64,000 nt of DNA from Channallabes apus (Eukaryota > Chordata > Actinopteri > Siluriformes > Clariidae), in contig CM060125.1 of the NCBI GenBank assembly GCA_030522415.1, positions 27,072,667-27,136,666 on the forward strand, given 5' to 3'. This document shows positions 20,142 to 35,620 of this stretch, one piece after another. The notes beneath the pieces are model-generated. The model was not told where the DNA came from. It saw only the letters and a program-made list of their open reading frames with translations, and made no database searches. Position numbers and translations under genes: made by a program. Every line of letters starts with the position of its first letter. Position 1 is the stretch's first letter.

Positions 20142-20522
20142 TACACCTTTAAACTGGCTTTGGGTGATTCCATGATTGCAGTGCAATTTGGAATTCTGTG
20201 AACATCATTTAAGTATTTAAGAAATGTAAAAATCTGTGTTTGGTTGAAAATAATTGCATTTTGCTTTAATCAAGTGTGGGAGATTTTTGTCTTTCATTAT
20301 TTAAGAATTATCTTAAAGCATGCTTACACACACAAGTAACGGTGTTGAATTTTTAATTCAAAACAAAATTAAGAAAAAAAAAAGAATGAAGACATTAAAT
20401 GTTCATTTTAATAGTGATCAAGAGTGGGGAAGACAGCAGCCAAACATCGCCCTCAGTTGTCACCGTCACAATCGGTTTGCTCATCAGGGACAATCTGATC
20501 ATTGTATCATATATATATAAAA

Positions 20523-21610
20523 ACTCAGCAAAAAAAGAAACGCCCCTTTTTCAGGACTGTGTATTTCAACAATAATGTAAAAATCCAAATAACTTTACAG
20601 ATCTTCATTGTAAAGGGTTTAAACAATGTTTTCCATGCATGTTCAATTAACCATAATCAATTAATTAACATGCACCTGTGGAATGGTCATTAAGACCTTA
20701 ACAGCTTACAGAAAGTAGGCATTTAAGGTCACAGTTCTAAAAACGCAGGACACTAAGGCAGTGGTGGCTCAGTCGGTTAAGCTGTGGGTTACTGAGTTAC
20801 TGATCGGAAGGTTGGGGGTTCGAACCCCAGCATCGCCAAGTTGCCACTGTTGAGCCCTTGAGCAAGGCCCTTAACCCTATCTGCTCCAGGGGCGCTGTAA
20901 GCTGGCTGACCCTGCGCTCTGACCCCAGTTTCCTAATTGGGATATGCGAAGAAGACATTTCGCTGTGCTGTAAAAAGTACATGTGACAAATAATTGAATA
21001 TTCTTCTTCTTATTCTTCTAAAGAGACTTGTCTACCGACTGTTAAAAACACCCAAAGAAAGACGCCCAGGGTCGCTGCTCATCTGCGTGAACGTGCATTA
21101 GGCATGCTGCAGGGAGGCATGAGGACTGCTGATGTGGCTATAGGGCAATAAATCGCCATGTCCGCACTGTGAGACGCCTAAGACGGCGCTACAGGGAGAC
21201 AGGAAGGACAACTGATCATCCTCGCAGTGGAAGACCACGTGTAACAACACCTGCACAGGATGGGTACATCCGAATATCACACCTGCGTGACAGGTACAGG
21301 ATGGCCACAACAACTGCCCGAGTCACACCAGGAACACACAATCCCTCCATCTCACAGCAAGAACTGACAAATCTGGTCCAGTCCATGAGGAGGAGATGCA
21401 CTGCAGTACTTCAAGCAGCTGGTGGCCACCAGATACTGACTGGTACTGACTGATTTTGAGCCTCCCTTCATTCAGGGACACATTGTGAAACATTTTTAGT
21501 TTATGTCTTATGGTGTCGACTCTTTTAGTGTTCATACAAATATTTACACATTAAGTTTACTGAAAGTAAAAACTGTTGAAAGTCAGAGGACGTTTCTTTT
21601 TTTGCTGAGT
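20523..21610 (+). mobile_element. Tc1-like element, internally deleted and interrupted by a SINE
   Basis: The inverted ends read ACTCAGCAAAAAAAGAAACG (20523 on) and its near complement ending TTTTTTTGCTGAGT at 21610, in a TA-rich site. The interior retains the start of a transposase gene (HLRERALGMLQGGMRTADVA type, then a helix-turn-helix part with TVRRLRRRYRETGRTTDHPR). It then jumps at about 21352 to the C-terminal QQELTNLVQSMRRRCTAVLQ block, so the central catalytic part is missing. A tRNA-derived SINE interrupts the 5' part. Confidence 0.9.
20757..21017 (+). mobile_element. tRNA-derived SINE nested in the Tc1-like element
   Basis: The head carries an A box (TGGCTCAGTCGG, from 20766) and a B box (GGTTCGAACCCC, 20817-20828). 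A body with GAGCAAGGCCCTTAACCCT follows, then a 3' tail of TTC/CTT repeats. CTAA flanks both sides (20753-20756 and 21018-21021), consistent with a short target duplication. The host element sequence resumes immediately after. Confidence 0.85.
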
Positions 21611-21774
21611 ATATATACTGTATATACAGTACACACGGGTAGATTTAGAGTGGTGGTGCTGAAGATATGTTATAAATAATTATCAATAATTATGATTAAT
21701 AATAAGTTAAATTTACCTTATAAACATAATTGTAAATGCAATATCAATGGTACATTAAAAATGGCAGCACAGGG

Positions 21775-22475
21775 ATGGACCTATCCAATGTTAGGTCATA
21801 ATATTGTGACTGATCTAAGCATAAGCATCTAAGCATTTACCAGGCTTTATTTAAGATTGTGTCTAACACTGATGTAAATGTGTGAATAATGTTATCACAT
21901 GAACCTGCTATATTTGCAACAGATTAATTCAAGTCTTCTTTGTCTTTCGGCTGTTCCCTTTGAGGGGTCGCCACAGCGAATCATCTGCCTCCATCTAACC
22001 CTATCCTCTGCATCCTCTTCTCTCACACCAACTAACTTCATCAGTAAGCATGCCAGATACACATAAGGCCCCTAATTCTTTTGATACTAAAGGATATTCC
22101 TGTTTTAGCTGTTTACCATTGCAGCTGCAACCAAATAATTCAGCTTGTAAGAAATACAACACTATACAATCCTTCATTTTTAAAGGACCACAAATGAATA
22201 TAGGCTTGCATCAAGTTTACAGCTGAAGTGTGACATTTAGACTCTTGTGTGGCTTAATTTTGAGAATCAGCAGTAAAAATCTTTGGGCTGAAAAATCTAA
22301 AACCTAGCTAAGAGATCAAAACGTCAGGCATGGTTAAAGCAATTATTTGGTGCATTATTAAAATGAAAGAGTGCCCTGGTAAGCTCAGGAAGAGGTATGT
22401 CACAATGCCCAGAAGACCAGAAACAGTTATGGATGAACTAATAAAACAGTCAGATGAAGAACACACTTTAGGGCA
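21775..22475. repeat. Duplicated segment, copy B (downstream of the ISG12-like gene)
   Basis: This copy has the same orientation and order as copy A at 18676-19350. It is interrupted at about 21933-22045 by TCTTTCGGCTGTTCCCTTTG and CGCCACAGCGAATCATCTGC, a sequence found in a very abundant fish repeat. No ISG12 exon 3 or 4 follows copy B, so if it came from a gene duplication the exons are gone. Confidence 0.75.
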
Positions 22476-22639
22476 AAGATGTGTGTTTTTATGTCTCAAA
22501 ATTAACAACATTCAACAGAATTTTAAATCACATTAAAAATAGCAGTCCACTGATGGAACACACACCCCTATAGCTGTATAGCCTATGTCTGTCTGCAGTA
22601 GCTCTCTATAGGACCACCCACATATTTAATCCTCCCTTA

Positions 22640-23000
22640 AATTCTTCTCTTTTCAAATAAGGTAGGGGAAAAAAACCCGCAAAATGAAACATTTAAGCGT
22701 ACAAAGCGTGAGGCATTTTTTTTCCTGGTCGCCACGTTTCAAGCTCTAGCTGGTAACAATTGAAGGCCTGAATTCCCACGGAAGAGGTGATGAACTTCCC
22801 AAACTGGATTAAAGCGCTGTGTTTGCTCAGAAGCCCTTCACTCTGGATCATGGATTTCAGTGCACAGACCTGCCTGACCTAACGAGTGGCCATTACATTC
22901 ATACACTGGGACCTACCGCTGTTTAAACCCCGCCATGAAAGCAGTAATCAGCATGATTCTCCACCTTATACACTAAACAACAGAGATTTTTTGCTTTTAA
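22640..23000. promoter_or_regulatory. Candidate conserved non-coding block upstream of emx2
   Basis: This is a balanced-composition island of about 350 bases in AT-rich surroundings. It is free of recognisable repeats and coding signal, with words such as GGTAACAATTGAAGGCC, CATGAAAGCAGTAATCAGCA and TAAAGCGCTG. Such islands near homeobox genes are often enhancers; conservation was not tested. Confidence 0.3.
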
Positions 23001-23621
23001 AGAAATTCGCACGTGCTTAAGATCCGTATATTAATGTAAAGCTTACAATATTTTTTAAATAATTAGACGGGTAGGCCAAAAGAAAAAAAGGAAAAACGAA
23101 AATGTTCATGTGTTGAGTGTTAAAGCATTGCCACTTGTCCAAAGATAAAAGCATAATTCTAGATTAAGCTACTTAACAAAGTTGTTAAATAAACTACTTA
23201 AACCCTTTGTAGTATTGTATTAGTTCGTGGCAACGGTGCGGTCCACTGGGTTGGATTAACAGGATTAACAATTTATTAAGTAAAACTATAAAGCTTCAAC
23301 AAAAAAAAGCATCATGGAAAGACAGATGCCCATCGGAGGTAATAAGAAATTATTGCAATTAGAATAAATTCCAGTACATTTATATTCAAGCGTTTGGTTT
23401 AGTTAATAGGGAAGGTGCAAACGAAATGATGATTAGTTTTCTTACATTCTTACTTACGCTGTGGGCTACAAATATGTGACATAAATTACGTGTAAAACAT
23501 TTTTTTCCTAGATAATACAGTAACATTTCGCATCAACATTTTATATTAATAGCGACAAAAGTTGCATCAAGAATCAAGGAGAAAAAGTTTCTTGGATAAA
23601 TAGTTTTCCATTCTCTCTCTC

Positions 23622-23679
<58 letters not shown>

Positions 23680-26269
23680 CAAAATAAAATAGTTAGCAGT
23701 CATATCGTATTACCGGATGTTATTTTATGGCGTTTATTTGCGTTGATTCGGTTAATCCACCTAAGATTTTTCTCTACCCAAAACTATTTTCGCTTTCACG
23801 ATTCTCTTTTGTCTTTGATAAATGTCCATTAATTCAAACGTCTCTAAATATTATTGATAATGCCTTCAGTGTAGTGTCTACATTTTGACTTCGTTATTAA
23901 TTGAACCTAAAAGTGAAAAATGATAAACTATTGAGAAAATCAGACTTGAAAGCCTATTAGAGAAGGAGAAAAGACACCAGCTGGGGAACGTCAGCAGGGG
24001 ATGTGGTTCTTGGTCTGTAGCGATCATCTCAAACCAAACAGCTCACAACTAGACTTATTGGTAAACATATATACATTAACAAACAAGCATAAACAAACAT
24101 GTATTATTAAACATCAACAATTTTCTACACAGCATGTAACAACAAAAGTCATCTGCCGAGATAAACGTATATATGCAAAGAAACACGTACGCATGCACTA
24201 TAACGCGAGCAAACACCTTATATAGATAGACAGTCAGATAGACAAAAGACAAACTTCTCCATATAACAAGCATGACCATACTTGAAAAAATGGATTAAAA
24301 ATGTTTTATACACAGTGGACTTAATTTCTTTAAAATAAGAAGTTACAGAACACCGTCACGTGCAGCAGGAGAAAAGGCACGTACATAACCTTTTCCTTTA
24401 TAACCTAAAGTTTTATTAACAGTTTAAGGTGTCCATTTGTATATCAGATATAAGTGCAAGCCATTTGACAAGCCGCGCAATGACTGTTAGACTAATGATC
24501 TGTTGTTGATCTTGTAATTCTAATGCGTTTTGGTGAAATTCAGTCCACTTTTTGCGCCTATGTTGATTAATGTATGAAAAATTGCACATCATCCCAAAGA
24601 GAGTGCAAAAACCAAATGTCAACCTAATCAACATGACAACCAACTCGTAATATTAAACTTTGTTCTATATATTCTATATCATTGGGCTGCTTTCGTATCG
24701 TTTTCCTATACTATACTATACACTATAAACTATTGTAATATTTTTTTTTCCTGTGATCCACTTTGGAAAATGTCTCGGGTTTCTTTTAGCTTGCGCAGGT
24801 TCAGTATTATCAATCAAATATTTTATGACCACTTTTAAAACACTTATTAGTTAGGTGTGTATTAGAACAAGAACTAGTTTGGTAACACAACTGGTTTCTA
24901 TTTAAAACAGTGAAGAAAGTTGCGGTAGTACGAGCAGCATTTGTTTCTGCCTTGTTCTGGAGTGTGGGTGGATTCTTTTGCACTGCGAGTTCCATCAGAA
25001 GAACAAACTTTCGGGAAGAATGATGTAAGAACTACATTTATTCTATTCTATATTTATTCATTTATATGAAATTAAATATTCTTACCTCACAACACAGCTG
25101 CAATATCACCCATTCCCAAAACAAAAACCTATCCAGAGATCACGTCTTTCTGAAGCACGGCGAGACAATCGGCAAATATGTATGAAAATTGTGCCTTGAT
25201 TTTCCTCTTTTGGAAGAATAAACTACCTACTATAGATTATTTTTTCTTCCTTTTTTTCTCACCCTTTTGGTATGCAATTCATAAACACACCCACAGGCGG
25301 CGTCCTTAGTCTTTTTTCGCGCTCTTAACACCGACATCACATTGAATCGTCTTTAGCAGTTTAACACCAACGTTAAGTAAATGGGGAAAGCATACAGAAG
25401 AATAAATAATTCCTAGTAGTGCAAAATATATCTATTGCTAATACTACAACATTACTAGCGCTGCATAATCAGTAGAAGCATTAATAATAATAATAATAAT
25501 AATAAATAGTAATAACAGTAGTTATAGTAAAAGTAGAGAAAATGCTCATATGAACATGCCTCCTTTTATATTGTTAGGGAGAAAAAGTTAGAAGCACGGG
25601 AACACAGCAGTGCCCTTAAAGAACAACAACAACAAAAAAATCCTAAAATGCTTCATAACATTTTGCTTAAAATATATTGAAATAAATTACAGATTAAAGC
25701 TGATTTTTTTTTTATTTAAATGTTCGCTTGCATTCAGAATATACCGAAGAGAAACTGATACTGTCAGGTATTTTTTGTCCTATCCAAAAACAAACAAACA
25801 AAAAAAAAAACAATGAGAAAATAAAACATCTACATGTGCCATTAACACTAAAGGCTTATACTAGCGCTGCAATATTACTACTACTACTAATAATAATAAT
25901 GTAATTATATTTAAGCAACGAATATACATTTTATATACAATATAATAATCTACTTGGATAAAGCTAATTCGCGTGAGAGGCTGGGGGAGAAAACATTTTA
26001 AAAGGGAAGTTACTATAAACAGCATATGTATCTTAATTTGGTTAATTGTGTTCAATATTACACATACGGGTTATAATAAAACGTATTTGAAGCTTAAATT
26101 TTTGAATTTCTGAAAATAGTGAAACATTTTAGAAGATGGTTAAACGGCTTTCAATATGCAATGCACTATAAATGTGTAAAACAACAGGGAGCGCGTTTCT
26201 TTATTCATTATCGCTTTATCCTGCTATATATATAGCATCGTACTATATATATCGTACACACATACGGTT

Positions 26270-26310
<41 letters not shown>

Positions 26311-26400
26311 CCTGTTGTATAACACATGCTGCAGATTCTGTAAGAGTTAATAAGTCGTACTGTTCATAAAGAGACTCAGGCTTATGGGTCAGTTAATAAG
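23001..26400. other. AT-rich upstream flank of emx2
   Basis: No gene is recognised. The region holds a (CA)25 microsatellite at 23627-23676, a short (TAA)n near 25483-25505, and a (TAA)n of about 39 bases at 26271-26309. Most open frames are short and low in complexity. An antisense transcript (EMX2OS) starts near EMX2 in mammals, but nothing here identifies one. Confidence 0.5.
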
Positions 26401-27417
26401 CGTTTATTGAACGTAATGGACCTTTTAACAAACGGAGCTGAAAATCTCGCCTGTGTCTAGTAAATGTGCCTCATCCCCCATCCTCCTGACCAATAGAGAG
26501 AGAGAGAGAGTGTGTGTGTGTGTGTGTGTGAGTGAGTGAGAGAGAGAGAGAGAGAGTCTAAACTTAACTCATCACATTGGGGAAAAAAATGAAAAGGCGG
26601 AGGGTCGCAAAGCAAACGCCGGAGAGGCCGCACAGAGTGCAAAACTCGCTGATCTGATGAATTCAGAAATCTCTCGAATTAGCCTTTTGTGTTGTTCTGT
26701 TCTGCAGCGTTTATCAAGTTGTGTAATTTAGTAACAGTTATTTTTGAAATAACTAATCAGCGTTGTGCAAAAGCATAACTATTACGCAAAACACAGAAAA
26801 AGAAGGGGAAAAAACAATTGGCCTGTCAGACAATTTAAAAGTAAGGAACACAGGTACCTCCTCGTCTCTGCAAAGGGATCAGCGCGTGCATTTCTCCGGT
26901 TCCGGTGGAGGGATGCGTAAGGGGTGAAGAGGTGGGGGGGGGGGCAAATCCGTTCCGTTCGTCTTCTTGAATCCGCCTCTCTCTCGCTCTCCCTCTCCCC
27001 GGTATCCGCTCGGTGAGAGTATCCACGCGCTATAGAGACACTTCTTTCGTCCTCGGACCCTTTAAGGCAAACACCAGCGAGGACCAATCACTGAGCCATC
27101 ATCATCATCATCATCACCACCACCACGGCGGCTTCGCAGAAGAGGAAGCTGTTTACAGGAGCTCGGGTGCTAATTAGACTGAACAGAATCTCCGGCACAG
27201 CTCGGACTGGACCTGCGTCCATGGAGCGCGCGGAGCAGCACAGCGCGTCCGCCCTGGTCATGAGCGCATTTTCTACAGAGTTTTGAAAAATCTTTCCGCT
27301 TTCCCAAATCGACACTCTTTTCAACTCAACTTTTTTTTGTTGGAGTATTTTTTTTTTCAACGGACTTCACGGTAACTGTGAGTGGCGGAAATATTTTCCC
27401 CGGTATTTTAAATCACC
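26401..27417 (+). promoter_or_regulatory. emx2: emx2 promoter and 5'UTR region
   Basis: Composition becomes GC/CpG-rich from about 26860. Features seen: a compound (GA)(TG)(GAGT)(GA) microsatellite at 26495-26556, a G-run near 26934-26944, a CCAAT box within GACCAATCAC near 27082-27091, and a (CAT)n/(CAC)n run at 27097-27127. No TATA box is clear. The transcription start cannot be placed exactly; the 5'UTR probably includes the upstream ORF at 27221. Confidence 0.5.
27221..27286 (+). other. Upstream ORF in the emx2 leader (21 codons)
   Basis: An ATG in good context (TCCATGG) opens a 21-codon frame that ends in TGA at 27284-27286, 131 bases before the emx2 start and in a different frame from it. 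If the transcript begins upstream of 27220, this frame would reduce or gate emx2 translation. Confidence 0.4.
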
Positions 27418-32095
<4,678 letters not shown>

Positions 32096-33065
32096 AAAGA
32101 AACGACACAAACAAATAAAAAGAAAAAAACTCGAAGAGCTTTTGAAGCCTGGAAAACACGACCTGGAGTAAAAAGTGTGACACGGATAAAGGACGGCGTG
32201 AAAAACTCGAAAGAGAGCAAAACCAAATCTCTCTTTTTCGGATCTCGGCAGCTCGAGGGTGAGAGAATCCTGTCGCTGTCATCACGAGGAAACTGTCAAT
32301 ACTGTTTTCCACGTTGCCAAGGCAACATGATTGACAGGTAGTAGACGGCCACGCCCCCGCCCCACCTCATCAACGCAGTCAAAATACACCTCCTAACGCG
32401 CATAGGACATTTGCACTTCTGAGAATATTTTTCCTTAAAAAGTACCAAAATACCTGCTTTTGGCAAAACTTGAATCGCATGATAAAGAGCAACGATTTTT
32501 TTTCGGGGCGCGTAGGCGCATTAAGTTAACCCTTTTTGCAAAGTAACTTTATTCGGATTCTCTTTTTCAAACATCTGGGAAATGTCGTGTGTTTTATGTT
32601 TTGTTTCTTTTCCTAAAAAAAGAACAGTGTGCAGTCTTTGAATTTATAATTATCGTGTCCAAGTGGTTGTGAAAATGATATGAAGTAGCAATGCTGCGGT
32701 AAAGTGTTTTGTTTTTAATAGCTAAGTAAAAAAAATAATAGAACAAATACTCTTTTCAAATTTGGTGACATGGATTGAAATTTTTAGCTTTCTCAGCTAT
32801 AGGGAGGATATCTCCCTCAATTTCTCACAATATACCAAAAGGAAAAAACTACCTGATGACCGCCAAGCAGCAAAACTTCAAAAGCACTGAGCGTATATAT
32901 TCCATGTACAGAGATACTTAAAATGTTTGTTTAAAAAAACTTTCACCAGAATGTAAATAATTTGTGTTATTGTGTTAAGTTTGCTACAATTTTAACACAA
33001 AAATATACTTCCAAGAAGTATATAATTGTCAATATTTTGTCAATAAAGTTTTATCATGTTGCTCA
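32096..33065 (+). terminator. emx2: emx2 3'UTR and poly(A) signal
   Basis: The 3'UTR runs from the TAA at 32093-32095 to a canonical AATAAA at 33042-33047, about 960 bases. It includes an RFX-type palindrome at 32313-32326 and a GC-rich stretch (32342-32370). The distal part is AU-rich with ATTTGTGTTATTGTG-like words, suggesting unstable mRNA. Confidence 0.6.
32313..32326. promoter_or_regulatory. RFX X-box palindrome in the emx2 3'UTR
   Basis: GTTGCCAAGGCAAC is an inverted repeat of 6-base arms with a 2-base spacer, matching the RFX-family X-box consensus. A MEIS/TALE-type TGACAG lies 5 bases after it (32332-32337), and a GC box (CCCCGCCCC) is nearby. Confidence 0.55.
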
Positions 33066-34189
33066 AAATAATAATAATAAAAAAAACAGCAGAAAACTTC
33101 GACGACTTTGTGAGGCTAAAGCTTATATTTTTACTCAAGTGTGGACGATCCCGATTTCAAAACATTCCTAGACATTAGAAATCATAACTAGCCTAGATAT
33201 TTAACATAAATAAATAAATACATACGTAATACTTTTACTAATTAAACCTAATATAAAAAAATTATAGCAAACTATTTACGTAACAAAATATTGGGTGGTC
33301 TCTAATTATAGAGCATACATATATGCATACGGGCATATGCATTTATGGCAAATATGATTTCATAATGAATACAAGGCTATGGAATATGTATACAAATAAT
33401 ATGATCAAATATTATAGGTGAATGATTTGCGTATTTGCATATTGATGGTATTTCCTTTGTGTTGGGTAATACATTTTTAAATAAGGCTCCCTACCCATTA
33501 GGGAAACAAAATCAAGCACAAAGTGGATGCTGTTGCCAGATAGCCACTTTACAGGACGAAATGCTCCTTCTTGTTGTTGTTGTTTTTTTCTTTGCATTAT
33601 TTTTTTCCTTTCGGCCTGGTAGACGGCATTAATCAGTTTTATTTCCACGAACAGAAAAAGCAGTGTCTGGCCCGTTCAGGCCACAAAGAGTCCTTACAAG
33701 CTTTTGTGAAAGTGCAAATCAGTTTAGGCAATTATCATACGAGTAATATGAAGGAAAGGGGAGGAGGGATGCGTTGCCCACTGGTCCACTTTAATCTGTT
33801 AATCCGTGGATCCAAAGGGGGCCTGGTTGGACATAATTTAGGACAATCCGACTGCCCCGCACAAAGCCGATAAGGGGAAGGCTGCAATGTGCTTAAAATG
33901 GGAGCTTTGTTTTTAAAATCGTGCCATTTCTGGAACAAAGCATATTTTTTTTGCATGCATCCAGGTCTAATAATTTCTAATTTTGACACCCGGACGATGT
34001 CAAATGTACACATTATTCAGACTTTATTATTATTATTTTAAAAAATAATAAACCACTGGTCTTCATTTTTTATTTTTTTGGAAATACTCTGGTCTATAGA
34101 GGAGGATATTTGATGGCCTGTGAACTATAACGGCAATAATAAAAAAAAAAAAATCTACAGAGAAGCATTGGAAACCCCCACCACACAAC

Positions 34190-34520
34190 TCCCTTAAAAG
34201 CTTTATTACAAACCCAGCTTTGAAATAGAGGGATTAGGAGGCTGAAAGGGGGGTCCCACAATGGCTGCAAGAAAAGGTTTCATGCTAATGACGTTAATGC
34301 CCTTTTGTATCTCTGGACTGCACAACTTCATTACTCCTATCTGGAGGAGCTCAGTCCACTCGAGCTCCCCCCGCCCTAAAAAAAGGGAAGAAGGATTTCA
34401 TAGCCGTCCTGTTCAAACTAGATAATTATATCTTTTCAAGTTGGCACTGAGATAAAGACAAAGTGCCTTGATCCGCTGCAAACAAATCTGGCACACCATA
34501 GCGGCTTATTACTATTATTA
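34190..34520. promoter_or_regulatory. Candidate emx2 enhancer, downstream block 1
   Basis: Low-repeat, mixed-composition sequence just outside the gene. Homeobox-core clusters are visible (CATGCTAATGACGTTAATGC at 34281-34300, TTCATTACTCC near 34329). There is a polypurine start with GGGATTAGGAGG. No coding signal. Conservation is untested. Confidence 0.35.
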
Positions 34521-35439
34521 TTATTATTATTATTAATAATAATATATTTATTTTGCATCGGCAGTTTCAATGCATCAAGTGTTTTACATTTAACGATGGT
34601 TAATTAGTTTAAATTAATAAAAAAGTGTGTGTGTATATATATTACAGTATACATATATACTGTATAAAACACAGCTGCATAGTTTTGTCTTAAAAAAGCA
34701 AACTTAAAAAAAACCAAAACTGAGGAAAGGTGTATTTTATGAAGCAAACACCAAACTCGGCTATTATTTTTTATGAATTGAAAATCAGGAATTATCGTAA
34801 TCCAACAATTATAAACAGAAATATAAAAAAACATTAATACTTTCTGAATTAAGGGCACAATTATTATTATCACCAGCAAATGAGTCACAAAGAATAATAG
34901 TATTTATTGATTTATCACTTGTGAAGTACAAGTACATAGGATCACTCTCATTTTTCCAAAAAGATATCAGATAATCCTAATCACTCGTTCCTATTTTCCA
35001 ATTCAAAATTATTATTCCGTCATAGGTTCTCCATTTATATAAATAAATTGGTTCATAATTATCCCTACTTCCCTTTATATTATTCTATTATTTTAGACTT
35101 CTCTATTCATTCGCATCCTGGAAACCCCAAAAGGTGGATTATGAGCTCGACCTAATGCGCTATGAATATCCTTCCACGACTTTCCTTTTACCAACAAGCC
35201 TGCTGGCCCGGTGACCCCGTGACCCGCTTACCTAACCTCATAGTGCGTTAACACGTCGGAGGGGGAACATTAACTGCAACGCCACGCTTATGGAGTAAAA
35301 GAGCGATCAATCACGAAGGTTCCTTGCAGCATGGCTTCATGCATTTTACAACTAGCTCTCAAATAGCACAAACACTACACATACACATACAGAGAGAGAA
35401 AGAGAGAGAGAGAGGCGATGTAAACCATGTGCCCTTCTT

Positions 35440-35620
35440 TGAGTGATGCTTTATAGCTAATTGGTCGCCTCTTAAAAAAAATCCTACTATCAAATAACCC
35501 CGGTGACCCAAAAACTCTAAATCGGCAATTACTAGCTTTAATTACATCCGCTCATCCGAATGAACAGCAGTTTTACCAGGACGCACTCAGGATAAAGCCA
35601 CGCATTGACGCACAGCACCT
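35440..35620. promoter_or_regulatory. Candidate emx2 enhancer, downstream block 2
   Basis: Contains TTATAGCTAATTGGTCGCC, GGCAATTACTAGCTTTAATT and CCGCTCATCCGAATGAACAG. TAAT cores are packed with unique sequence, and neither repeats nor an open frame of note are present. This is a candidate by appearance only. Confidence 0.3.
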
